Shown here: piece by piece, positions 9,229 through 19,639 of the stretch
How positions within the stretch are numbered: the stretch's first letter is position 1
Layout: each line of letters starts with the position of its first letter
Assembly: GCA_050084985.1 (NCBI GenBank)
Contig: JBITNC010000001.1
Span: forward strand, 66,836,001-66,900,000
From: Nageia nagi
Taxonomy: Eukaryota > Pinophyta
Length of the DNA: 64,000 nt
Direction of reading: 5' to 3'
Translations under genes and position numbers: made by a program
Notes under the pieces: generated by a model
The model's database searches: none
Seen by the model: the letters and a program-made list of their open reading frames with translations, nothing else
What the model was told of the DNA's origin: nothing

Positions 9229-10062
9229 TGTTAACACATAAAAATGAATTTATGTTTTTAAATCAATAAATTAATGAAATATGCTTGGCCTAAATATATG
9301 TCTTGAATGTATTAAAGTGATAATATCAATGTTTGTCTTGAATATGAATTTTATAATGATTATCTTGAATATTGCATGGATTATCTTATTTATTGGTGTG
9401 TTTATCTTGAATGTTGTGAATTAGCCTTATTTATGTAGATGCACGCTGACCCATGGGTGGTATTATCTATTATCTATATAAATAAGGGATCTAATAGTAA
9501 GTCCACAATAACAAGGATACACATGATCCTGTGTATGGTATTGTAAGTGGCTACCCCTTAAGGTATCTCTTGGTACTGCCTACAAGGCTGTGGTTTGTGT
9601 GCTTCCTTTCGCGAGCTATCCTGACATCTATGATCTATTTTGATATCATACTGCTATCTGAGACATATATATTGAAGTTCTGGACTTAATCGAGAGGTCA
9701 AAAACTATCAAATGAAGGCTGCCAACTATCCTTTGTGAATGAAAGAACACCATCGACACTCTTATATCATTGAAATAGACCACCCGTGGTCCTCTTTTTG
9801 CATCCTCGCAGGTCACGACATTGTTGGAAAGGCAGCTCATCATCAGTACATCACCAATATCTGTATCTTTCATTGTTAGGTACATTCCATGAGGTAAGTA
9901 CACAAATTACAGTCTTGGTTGGTACAATTACACTTCTGAATTGGTTATTTTGTTTATTGTTATCTAGAATAAATTGCTATCCGTAGCTTAAATACAAATA
10001 ATATTGAGTTTGTAGATATTTGCCTATTTACTTATTTGCACGCTCAATTTTATTTGTAAACA
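9229..10062 (+). repeat. 3' LTR of element N (834 bp)
   Basis: Same ends as the 5' LTR. It has an extra segment at 9679-9837 holding GACCACCCGTGGTCC (9778-9792), a form of the palindrome found inside N. The solo LTR at 19890-20710 has a related segment at about 20110-20300 and a similar total length (821 bp), so the long form is ancestral. Confidence 0.95.
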
Positions 10063-10067
10063 CACAT
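10063..10067. repeat. Target-site duplication of N (right), CACAT
   Basis: Directly follows the terminal CA of the 3' LTR and is identical to 2793-2797. Confidence 0.95.
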
Positions 10068-10960
10068 CATTTGGATGAACTCAAGTGAGGATAAAACCAT
10101 CATAGTTTCTTTTATAAAGCTTGATTTGGATAACTATATAATTAATTGCTTGTAGTCTGAATCTTCTTCTCTAAGGTGCAATAAGTTTGTTAGAACATAT
10201 GCTTATTTTGAAATGCCTTAGTAGTTTAGTTATCCATGACATCTTAAAATTTGATATATATTAATCTTTCTCATCATTTTGATGGAAATACACTTGGATA
10301 GTGTCTTAGGTTGAGATACTATCATCATTGATTGCAGAAGAGGCATCAAAGTGTGAAGTAATAGAAATATATTGCCTCTACCTCATACTTTTATACTTGG
10401 CCTTAATTCTACATCAAACTCAAGTATCTTGTTTTTCCATATTGCTTTTTCTCCATAATATTCCTTTTGCATAATGAAATTTCAAATGTCTAGGTGTATG
10501 GTATAAACAAGTATCCTACTGTGAGAGAGAAAGTATATAAACTTTTTGAGAGCTCTCATACCAACAAAGACATATTTATTCATAAATGTGTATCATGTGT
10601 CAACATCATACAATATTTTGCTATAAAAAGAAATGTGGTGCTCTTGTTCTAGTTCATGTTTTTGGGTTAGTAATGTAGCAATACTTTATTTGATCATACT
10701 ATGTATAAGATAAAATTCTTGTTAAAATATGGATTCTTCAACACAAAACTAGTAAGGATCACTTTGATTTTAGTAAATGCTTCTCTTGCTTTTGGATTCC
10801 ATAAAAATACTACATCCTTCTCGAGCATATATGAAATTGGTCTAATGATTTGAGCAAAATCATGTATGAATTTTCTCACAAGTTACTGTAACCTAAATAA
10901 GATTGTAGAGCCTTTTTTTTATAAGGTAAGGTAATGTTTTTTTTTATTTTCAACACTCTT
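10068..10960 (-). pseudogene. RT-linked RNase H region of element A (decayed)
   Basis: The minus-strand connection segment MRKFIHDFAQIIRPIS and LWNPKAREAFTKIKVIL (10879-10694) is the normal bridge from RT to the gypsy RNase H. The remainder toward 10068 is broken by stops and frameshifts, and I can trace it only weakly. It ends at the split integrase zinc finger. Confidence 0.65.
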
Positions 10961-11690
10961 TTTGGTTTTATGTTTATCCGTTTCTTGGAAACAACATGTC
11001 CTAACAACTTGCCTTCATTAATAATAAACACTAAACTTTGGAATTTAAGTAGATACTGAAGGCTCTACATTTTTCAAACATTTCCCTAAGATAGCTTAAA
11101 TGATACTTTCTACATTTGGGGAAAATAATAATATCATCCAAATAGATTAGGATTGTTTTATTGATTAGTGGGCCAAAAACATGATCCATTGCTCTTTGTA
11201 AGGTTTGTCTAGCATTGGAAAAACCAAAGGGCATTATTTTAAATGTGAAGGTACCCAATTTGGGAGTGAATGCTATCTTATGCTAATCATTATCTTTCAT
11301 CCAAATCTTATTGAAACCTAAAAATCTATCTATTAAAGAATAACATTCTACTCTTGATATTCTATGGAGAATTTGATCCATTAAAAGAATTGGATAATTT
11401 TCCTTCAATGAAGCTTGATTGAGATTTTTGAAATCTACACAGAGGTGAATCTCTCCACTCTTCTTTTAGATTGGTATCAAATTAGAAACCCATGTAGTGT
11501 ACTTGATAGCATAGATGATACCAACATCTAATAGCTTAATTAGTTCTTGTTTCATCATTGCCCCAATATTATGATTGAATTCCCTTTGCTTTTTTCTAAA
11601 AGGAATAGTATCTTCCTTTAACTTTATGAAATATTGAATTACATCCATATTGCATGTATTTAAATCTTGGTAATTCCAAGCAATGATGTA
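10961..11690 (-). pseudogene. Reverse transcriptase of element A (decayed)
   Basis: The N-terminal part (11648-11466) reads IPFRKKQREFNHNI and GIIYAIKYTTWVSNLIPI. The palm segment (11258-11031) reads FKIMPFGFSNARQTLQRAMD, with the active site IYLDDIII, so the catalytic DD is kept. Frameshifts and stops separate the pieces. It would have copied element RNA into cDNA. Confidence 0.9.
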
Positions 11691-12059
11691 TTAAAATTCC
11701 TTTGATAATAGAATGAAATATATAATCTCATGGGGAGTAACATTAATCTCAATATTCACTTTTTTATTAGGCAAAAATTCTATCTCATGGTAAGTCTATT
11801 TATGATTATTGGAGGCTACATTCTTGAAATGATCTTCTCTATAAAAAAATTACTCAAGGGATATCAATGATTTTTGGATGAAGTTATTCTTAAGATAAAC
11901 AATATCCTTATTTTGAAGGTCATTATAGTCAAAAACTTGCTAATGAAAGTAATTATCAAGAATAAATGGTGTGGATATCAACTTAATATCCTAATTGATA
12001 TTTGAATGAGCAGTAACATCATAGTTAGTTACCTTATATTCCAACTAGTCTACTAGGGT

Positions 12060-12420
12060 ATTATGACATCTTCTTACTACCATGAAATGTAGTACCAAAA
12101 AGTCCTTTGATAAGTGCTTCAATTTATTTTTTCATGCTTTAAGATAATGGTGCATGATAGAACACTTTTATATTACTTGATTGATGATCAATTATGAATC
12201 TCCTACTATAGACAAGCACTTGATTCTCAATCTTATAGCTTTAGATAACCCTAGATAAAGAGCTTCATATTCAACAACATTATTTGTACAAGACCATGTT
12301 AGCCTATAAGAGAATATCTTAGATGGTTTTTATGGGGATTGAGAAACCACACCAACTCTAGCTCCATTCTTACATTTTGCACCATTAGAATGCATTATTC
12401 ATAGTTTCTTTTTCCTATGT
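12060..12420 (-). pseudogene. Extra RNase H domain of element A, upstream of RT
   Basis: The minus-strand reading gives NGAKCKNGARVGVV, then NNVVEYEALYLGLSKAI, then VGDS.LIINQV. These are the three acidic blocks of the archaeal-type RNase H found in Tat-like elements. The first Asp reads Asn here. Its position between protease and RT, in addition to the RNase H after RT, is repeated in B and C. Confidence 0.8.
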
Positions 12421-12779
12421 GCAGATTGAGTAAAAGAAGGTATATGATAATCTAGTTCTAGAATAAAATAGGTTCCCATATCCACATCTCTCATTTTTTC
12501 AATCATTTGAATAGATTTATAATCCTCTTCATATCTCTAACTAAGCAAATTAGTGCATATCGCTTCTTCATCTTATAATAGATTTATGTTAATATGATCT
12601 AATTTCTCCAAGTGATATGGAGAAGTTATATGATTGTAGATCCTTATATTTATTTCTTCATAAGGAAGAACCATGTGGGTTAATTCATTAGTAAGGTATC
12701 CTCCTATTTTTTTTCATAAACTCTCTTGACAAGCATAGGCCAAATAAGGGAGGTAAATCTACAACCACTATTTCCTAAG

Positions 12780-12990
12780 GAAAGATTAGTTATGGCAACT
12801 TATGCAAAGAAATTGAAACATCCTTGATAATTCCAATAGCTCTAATAGGACTACCATATAATTTTATGACACTAGGTGTATCCCTAGTATAGTTAAGGTT
12901 CATTACCTCACAAACAACTTTTTGCATTATAATAGTAGCAAATCTGGTATCTAACAAACAATTATGGACTAGCTAACCTTCCATTCTTAA
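12780..12990 (-). pseudogene. Protease of element A (decayed)
   Basis: The minus-strand reading CLLDTRFATIIMQKVVCEV corresponds to the aspartic protease DTG box, with Arg at the Gly position. A matching segment with D(L/I/E) variants occurs in C, B and F at the same place in the order. It would have cleaved the polyprotein. Confidence 0.65.
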
Positions 12991-12999
12991 TGAGATATA

Positions 13000-14650
13000 G
13001 AGTGAAGCATACCTATTCTTTCCCATTCCTAGAATAATATATTAATGAGCTAATAAAATTGTAGGAGTTTTTGAGATTAACAAAGTAATTTTCAAAGATT
13101 ATTTCAATACATCTAAATAATCAAGAATTAACAATGCATCAAATATAAATGCTCTAGAAGACACTTTCTTCATCTCATTTACAATGTTGAAAGGGAATTT
13201 GGTTTGAGGTCTACCTTCATAGTATGATTGATATCTCCTTTTATTTTTTTGAGAAGCCTTATCCCTTTGTGTTAAAATGACTAAGAGTAGTCTCAAAATT
13301 ATTTTAGCAAGTTCCCTCTCATTCTCATATTAGGTAGCCAGAGTCCTTGGTCCAAGAATTCCATGCATTATAGAGTTATCTTTGGATGATGTTGAAGTAG
13401 TTGATGCAAGAGAGTATTATATTAATTTTACAAAAGGAAGTATTCTTTGTCTCAATGGAGCCTCATCCCTTCAAAATCTATCCCTAATAGTTTGTCTAAT
13501 TGATCTTGTATTAACTTGAAAGACAACATCATGAGATCTAGAGTTCATGCAAACTATATTAGGAGGTTCTTCATTGGTCATGACTTGTTTATATTTAGAA
13601 GATAACTACTTATCTTCTCTTATAAGCTTGTAATGATGAATTTAAATTGCACAACTTTTTGGAATATGAGAATCATTCCAAATTAAGCACCAATAGTCAA
13701 GTTTTGCACTTTGATCTATCATGTTTGTAGCTACAAAGGAGTTTCTTGAAGAGGAAAATAAATTTTTAGATTTATATGGCATTCATCTCTTATTATTAGG
13801 CTTATATATTTGATTATTAGGTTTATATATATCATATATCCTCTTTGGAATTTCTCTATCCCTTGATAATAGCTTATTCTACATGCCTCTCACTATGGTC
13901 TTTAACTCTTTTATTTATGAAGTTTCAAAATAAATTATGGTAGGATCTATAGCTCTCAATGGAATAAGTACTAACATAGGTGGAAGTAATACCAAGGATT
14001 TTTACTGAGATGGTATTTTTGGAAATAAAGGCATGACAATTCTTATAGGTAACTTCCCAGTAATTATCAAGTTAGATTCAACTTCAATAGCCACTTTTTA
14101 TAACTCAAGAAAGGTTTTTTAGTTTCTCATTCTTAATCTGATTGGCCAAATTTAGGGAGAAAGATTTTAAGTAAGAGAAATAAGCCTGGGAATCTTATGG
14201 TCTCAAATAAAAAGGAGCTCTAGCCCATGACATTCTAAATATAATATTGAAATCAATGATATACTCTTGGTTATTTCTCTTGATAGAAGTAAACTGAGTG
14301 AGAAAGGACATTAGGTTTGTAACTTCATCAAATTAATTAAGAAACACTCAAGCTAGATCAACCTTATTTGTTATAGAAGCATATAGAAGGGATCTATAAC
14401 AATCATCTACTTTATACTTAAAGGACATATCAAGCAACTAAACTAGAATATATTTAGTTATAACAACATGGTTCCTTGCTTGATTCAAGACATCCTTACA
14501 ATTCTCAAAAGTAGATATAGTATTATCCATTCCATCAAAAGTAGGGTTTGTATTGATCATGAATTGGGGTATTACAATATTAGTGGAAAAATTAAGGGGG
14601 CATCCACCATTAAAGGGTGAAAACTTGGGATGAGCTGCTTGAGTAGCCAT
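13000..14650 (-). pseudogene. gag: gag region of element A (decayed)
   Basis: The start is taken at the ATG at 14650 (MATQAAHPKFSPFNGG), just after the leader. An open stretch of 70 codons follows, then many stops and frameshifts. Similar in style to the B and F gag starts (MAQ...). I could not place a zinc knuckle with confidence. Confidence 0.6.
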
Positions 14651-14996
14651 AGAAATCCTATGAGAAGGATTTAGTGGAGGAGGAAGAAGTAGGGTTACAT
14701 GTATTGCCTATAGAAACTCATCACCTCCAAAGATATTAGGTAAGGGATACTTCCTTGGTCTCATTATATAATATAGCTCTAAAAATATGGGATGTTCTCC
14801 TAACTCTCTTGCTCTTCTCCTTGTTAGCATAAAATTGGCAAAAAGCAAATAGGAAAACTAGTCTAAGAATAAAATACTCACACTTAGTGTAAAATGATTC
14901 TAATGATCACAAAAGTGCAATTTTCTAGAATATTTGACAACAAAATCACAAATAAGGTGTGGTTAAGACCTTATGAATTACAAATTAGTGGGTTAG

Positions 14997-15210
14997 AGTT
15001 CCATCGAGCATGCCAAATTAGATATTTGGATTATTATTTACAAAATACCTAGTTCGGAATCCCATAAGGCATGCCAAATTAGAGATATGGATGCTTATGA
15101 TTTATAAAATACCTAGTTTGGGATACCATTGGGTGTATAAAATTAGATATTTGGATGCTTATAATTTACAAAATACCTAGTTTGGGGTCCCATTGGGCAT
15201 GCTAAATTAG
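14997..15210 (-). repeat. Tandem copies of the PBS-plus-leader unit in A
   Basis: A 61-64-bp unit is repeated. Starts of CCAAATTAG-type sequence are at 15013, 15074, 15138 and 15202. Each unit contains a primer-site-like block (on the minus strand TGGCATGC followed by ...TGGGA...). The unit next to the LTR would be the working PBS; its TGG has decayed to TAG. Confidence 0.8.
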
Positions 15211-15216
15211 AGATAC

Positions 15217-17425
15217 TATTGATTAGCCTAAGGTAATATGAATTAACTTGTTTAACCAAAATAAATCCTTGATAAAAGATATAAACTTGTAAATTGATCT
15301 TTGGTATGAAGGTTGACTTCTTATCTATTTGGGTTTTTAGTTTAAGGGTTAGAAAAGATAAGAGTCATAAATGTATAGAACCAAAGAGAGTGAACTAGTA
15401 CCATTGTGGGAATATGAAATATTTTGAATCTTTGGTACAAATATTGTTCAAATTTCATAGCCACATGTAGTCTTATCAAGATATTTTAGTAAAATAACTA
15501 TAGTACCTTATAGATGCAATCTGATCCACAAATGAATTACTTCCTAGGAGGTGTGCAACTATTAGCAACAACCCTAGAGTGAAAATAATTTCAAACATAA
15601 ATCGAGAGGGAAAATAATATGAGCTTATCATCCCAAAATACACAATAATTTTTGTAGGGAAATATTTAACAAGTATCCAACCTTTTATTTAGTAGAGGCC
15701 TTTAGTATTTATAGAAATTTATAAGAGCTAGGATTGCATCCCTATCTACTAAACTATGAGTTGTAATGCTAATTGATTACAAAATAAGATATTTAGATCT
15801 TTTGAAAGATATTTAAACATCTAAAATAAAATCATAAGAAAATTAGATTGATCCAAGGTACAATGAGTAAGAATGCCATCATACTCTTGATCCTTTGGTA
15901 GTAGTATCATCTAGAAGATTCTAATTCTAATTTATGCTTTCTTTAGGCTACATATCACTATTAGATTAGATTCAAATTTGATTATGATCAACTCATGTAG
16001 TTACAGTTAGAGGAATCCTAGATCTAATTTCCCTAGTAGTTATTATAGTATGGCTTAAAAGTTTTCAACCCTTTTCCTTTATTAGACTCTTATTAGAAAT
16101 GCAGTTGCAAAATTTATTACATTGATCTCAACCTAGCAATATGATTTTGCATGTTAAGTCTCCTCAAGTTGGCTAGATGATAACCTTATCTTCATGCATT
16201 TTAATATTAATCTTATTACAAAAGGATATTTTATAATCATGGAGGCTTTATCAACTTGAACTTTTAATCTGTACTAAATTTGTGTTATCCTTGAAATAAT
16301 CCACATTGAATCTAGGTAGAAGCATCATTTTGGAGTGTTTTCCAAAGAATCCATATTATGAAGAAATATTATGATGTAATCCATCTTTGATATAAAAATT
16401 TTCCTTTATATGCATGTAGAATTAGAGTACTTATTTCTTTTTAGGATTTAGAGAAGTATTGATGATGTCAACCATATCTAAAATGCGAATTTAACATATA
16501 AGCTTTGTGCATTTTTGATAGCACTTAACTTTGTTGCATCCTTATCTAATTATTTGTATCATCAAAAAACCTACCACATACCCAACTACTATTTTAAATA
16601 CTTGGTAGCACCACCTTGAGCATTGACATATATGATAGATAATCAACACACCTGTTGTATATGTAGCCAACCTTATTATGTTACCTAGAAGCCATGTAAA
16701 CTACCAAGAAGACATATTACAGACTTTGTAGGCCTTTATCTTAATCATCGATACTTAAATTCACCTATAATGAGTTTAAATATATATTTTCCAAAGTTTG
16801 AATGATATTTCTAGATATCAAAATTTGAATAGAGCCATCAAAATATTTACAAAAGAAAATATATTATTTTGATGGAATTATTTGAACATGCTTTGAATTG
16901 AATAGATGGAACTTGAATCTCAAAATTGGAATATGTTAGGTGGTTAATTTGACTATGATTGAACATAATCCATGATTAACTGACCATGATCTATGATTAA
17001 CCACCACTAGTAGGACTTGTTCTTAAAGAAAATGATCTTGTCTAATTTTACCACTGTAATGGTGGAATTTGATCTGATTGGTTATGTCGGATCTCCATCA
17101 AAATCAAACACTTGATTTCTCCACTATTTTGATAGAATTTGATCACTCTAATACTCCCAAATCTACACCAAAATCAAACTCTTTGTACACTTTATGCAAT
17201 CAATCCCATTCTTGTGTTGAGAGAATAAAGCTTATGCAGTCAACATAAACCATATGCAAAGAAGGTATACCTTATGGGTATTTAACAAAAAAATATAAGT
17301 ATACTTATGTATCATTAATTTAACAAGATATATGGCTTGAAAAAGTAAATACAATAAATACACAATCTTAATCATACATAGTTTTTTGATTATTAGAAAG
17401 TACTATGCACAAAATTACATCTACA
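15217..17425 (-). repeat. 5' LTR of element A
   Basis: About 2.2 kb. The inner end TATTGATTAG (TG decayed to TA) lies 12 bases from the PBS, and the outer end is ...CTACA at 17425. It aligns with 1-1443 over the part inside the window. Confidence 0.8.
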
Positions 17426-17916
17426 TTTCCCAAATCGATCCTTCTACCCTAAGATGTGGAATGCAAACAAAGATATAGAAAGATTAAAAGGAGATATTTT
17501 AGAATCAAATGAGATACCATATTCTCTTAAAGATACTCATAATAATATTTTAGATATTGGTAATTTTATATAGTTATAATATGCATATTAATTTTGGTTA
17601 AATTTAATAAATTAATGCTTATTAACAAGCATATATTATGCCATGATATAATTTACAAAATTTAACATGCATAAATCTATATATAACTTTATCATGATTC
17701 ATTTTGCATATTGTGAGAAGTGGATCAAATTATACAATGATCAAAAAGAAAAAATTGGACAAAGTTGTAGATAAAATTGTAGGGGACATACAACTAAAAA
17801 TCTACTAGAAGAGTGTACAAGGTCATAAATGAAGAGTGAAATTGAAAAAAATAAGCTACTAAAGAAAACTTGGATGAGGATGATGTAAATGCATTAGATA
17901 TAGCTATTGGATGAAA
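17426..17916. other. Flank between elements A and C, nothing recognised
   Basis: AT-rich sequence. A short open stretch follows the ATG near 17453 (WNANKDIERLKGDILES), too short to assign. It may be older host or element sequence into which C inserted. Confidence 0.3.
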
Positions 17917-19345
17917 TGTGTATATCCATACATACTTTTTAGAGAAATATGAAGGTTTTTGTATGGATATATTATTTTTGCATCCTTTACTATTGTTTGA
18001 ATGCTTATACTTAGTTAATTTTGAGAATATGCCATGATGTTTTATCTTGATAGAAGTCTAACAATTTTGGAGTGTAAATATTCCATCAAAATGGTAGTAG
18101 AGTGAGTTTGAGCTAGGACTTAGTTAATTTTTGAGCATTCTTCATAGTGTTTAGTTTTGGCAAAGGTCTAACATTTTTTGAGGTATGAACATCATTGGAG
18201 TGGTGAAAAAATCATTACAGTACTATACTTAGCCATTTTTTTATATTTTGTAGAACATTTGATTTTAACAGAAATCAAGTAGTGTGGAGAGGATCAATTT
18301 CCATTGAAATAGTGGAAAACTATTTCAAGCTATTTTCATAAGTTCTAGTCCTATCAAAGGTGATTTGAGCATAAAGAAAGGATAATTTCAATCATATTAA
18401 TAATCTTACATGTTCCAATTTTGAATATCTAGGTTTTGGCTATTCAGAATCAAGCAGAAGTAGAGAAGTATTTCAAAATAGTTTTTTTTCTTCAATATTT
18501 GATTTTGATGGGTCAATCAGAATACAAGTACCTATAAATAGTACTAGAACCTTAGAAAATTGCATTTCCTTCCAAGAAGGTGATTTCAAATACCAAATAT
18601 AGGTTTCAAGTTTTATATGGATTGAAGGTGTTAAAATTCACATAAAATTATTCTAGATACTTTAAGATTTGGATCTGAGTTGTAAATCATATTAGAATCA
18701 AATCTGATATGTAGTTAGTTACAAATATTTTTATATATTAGAGTTTGTTATAAGTTAGTTAGGAGATATTCTATAGGAGAAAAAGTATAAGTATTGATTA
18801 TGTGAATGAAGAAGGGATCAAATATAGTAGATATTACCCCTATTTTATACTTGTGCTAAATGATAATAGAATATAATTTGCTTCTTGATCTCTTAGCTAT
18901 GATCTATTTTTCACTTTTCTTAAATGGTTATGTGATATGATTATTTTCACTTCATGAGTTATGAAAGATAATCAGTAGCTAATCCATATCTATAAAGCAC
19001 TTGTACTTTATTATTACTTGAAGTGTCATGCATCATTTGGTGGTTGTAATATCAATTTATTTGATTAGCTCGAATTATGATTCAATGAATGCTTGGGATA
19101 GTCTAGATATTTATTTGATTTTTCTTATTTACTCTCATTAGTGTAGTATTTTATATTTGCTTTAGTCCTACATGTTTATTTTTTTGCATCATTTGCTTTT
19201 GTAATTTCCATTTACTTAGTTTGATAAAAAAAAGAGCCAACCTTCTCTAGAGATCAATTTCTAGCAATAAAAATTGTATCAACGTAATTATAGCTATGAA
19301 TTTGATACACAACCACATGTACAAATTACCACATATTAGTCAACA
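17917..19345 (+). repeat. 5' LTR of element C
   Basis: About 1.43 kb, aligning with 30457-31876 throughout, e.g. the shared blocks around 17965 and 30510 (ttatttttgcatcctttac). The copies differ by roughly 15% by eye. Confidence 0.9.
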
Positions 19346-19361
19346 ATATTATGATTCTTTC

Positions 19362-19379
19362 TAGCATGCTTGGTGGGAT
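19362..19379 (+). other. Primer-binding site of C (decayed)
   Basis: TAGCATGCTTGGTGGGAT is the same site as in B and F (TGGCACRYYCGATGGGA) with TGG decayed to TAG. It lies 16 bases after the LTR end. Confidence 0.55.
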
Positions 19380-19639
19380 TATGTCCTTCTCCTATATGAA
19401 ATTATGCATGATGTTTGTATCATGATGATGACTTTGCATGGATGAAACTCGATATTTCTTGATAAATATTTGAAACCAAGAAAAATCCTTCAAGATTTAT
19501 TTCTTTTAGTCTTTATTGATTATGAGAATAAGGTATTAAATTAGGAAAGATAAAGAAATCCTTAATACCATTATCCCTTCAAGATCTATTAAAATCTTAG
19601 TTTGAAAATCTAAATCTCTTACAGATATTATGAATCTTT

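Larger units (their letters stand above)
2798..10062 (+). mobile_element. Element N: young gag-only LTR retrotransposon carrying an antisense PMD gene
   Basis: A 7.3-kb element with both LTRs (TGTTAACA...GTAAACA), a CACAT target duplication, PBS at 3484 and a purine-rich tract at 9216-9228. Its plus strand encodes only gag. I found no protease, RT, RNase H or integrase in any frame, so it must be moved in trans. The minus strand at 5213-7477 carries a spliced plant mobile domain gene with its own TATA box. From 7951 to 8855 there are three tandem arrays. LTR divergence is about 3% (about two dozen differences by eye, mostly C/T and G/A), far less than in A, B or C. Its base composition is visibly GC-richer than the flanks. 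Confidence 0.95.
1..17425 (-). mobile_element. Element A: decayed Ty3/gypsy LTR retrotransposon, minus strand, split by N
   Basis: An old gypsy element read on the minus strand: 5' LTR (15217-17425), PBS region, gag, protease, an extra RNase H, reverse transcriptase, RT-linked RNase H, integrase and 3' LTR (1-1443, continuing left of the window). The two LTR copies align along their length; base 1 corresponds to about 16062. Every coding part has stops and frameshifts, so it is dead. Element N is inserted at 2798-10062. The outer target duplication cannot be tested because the left end lies outside the window. Lineage (Tat-like, non-chromovirus) is inferred from the extra RNase H. Confidence 0.9.

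Noticed and set aside
8209-9234. Several short open frames on plus (69-108 codons)
   Set aside because: They run through the tandem arrays of N, with the repeat period visible in the protein; no domain.
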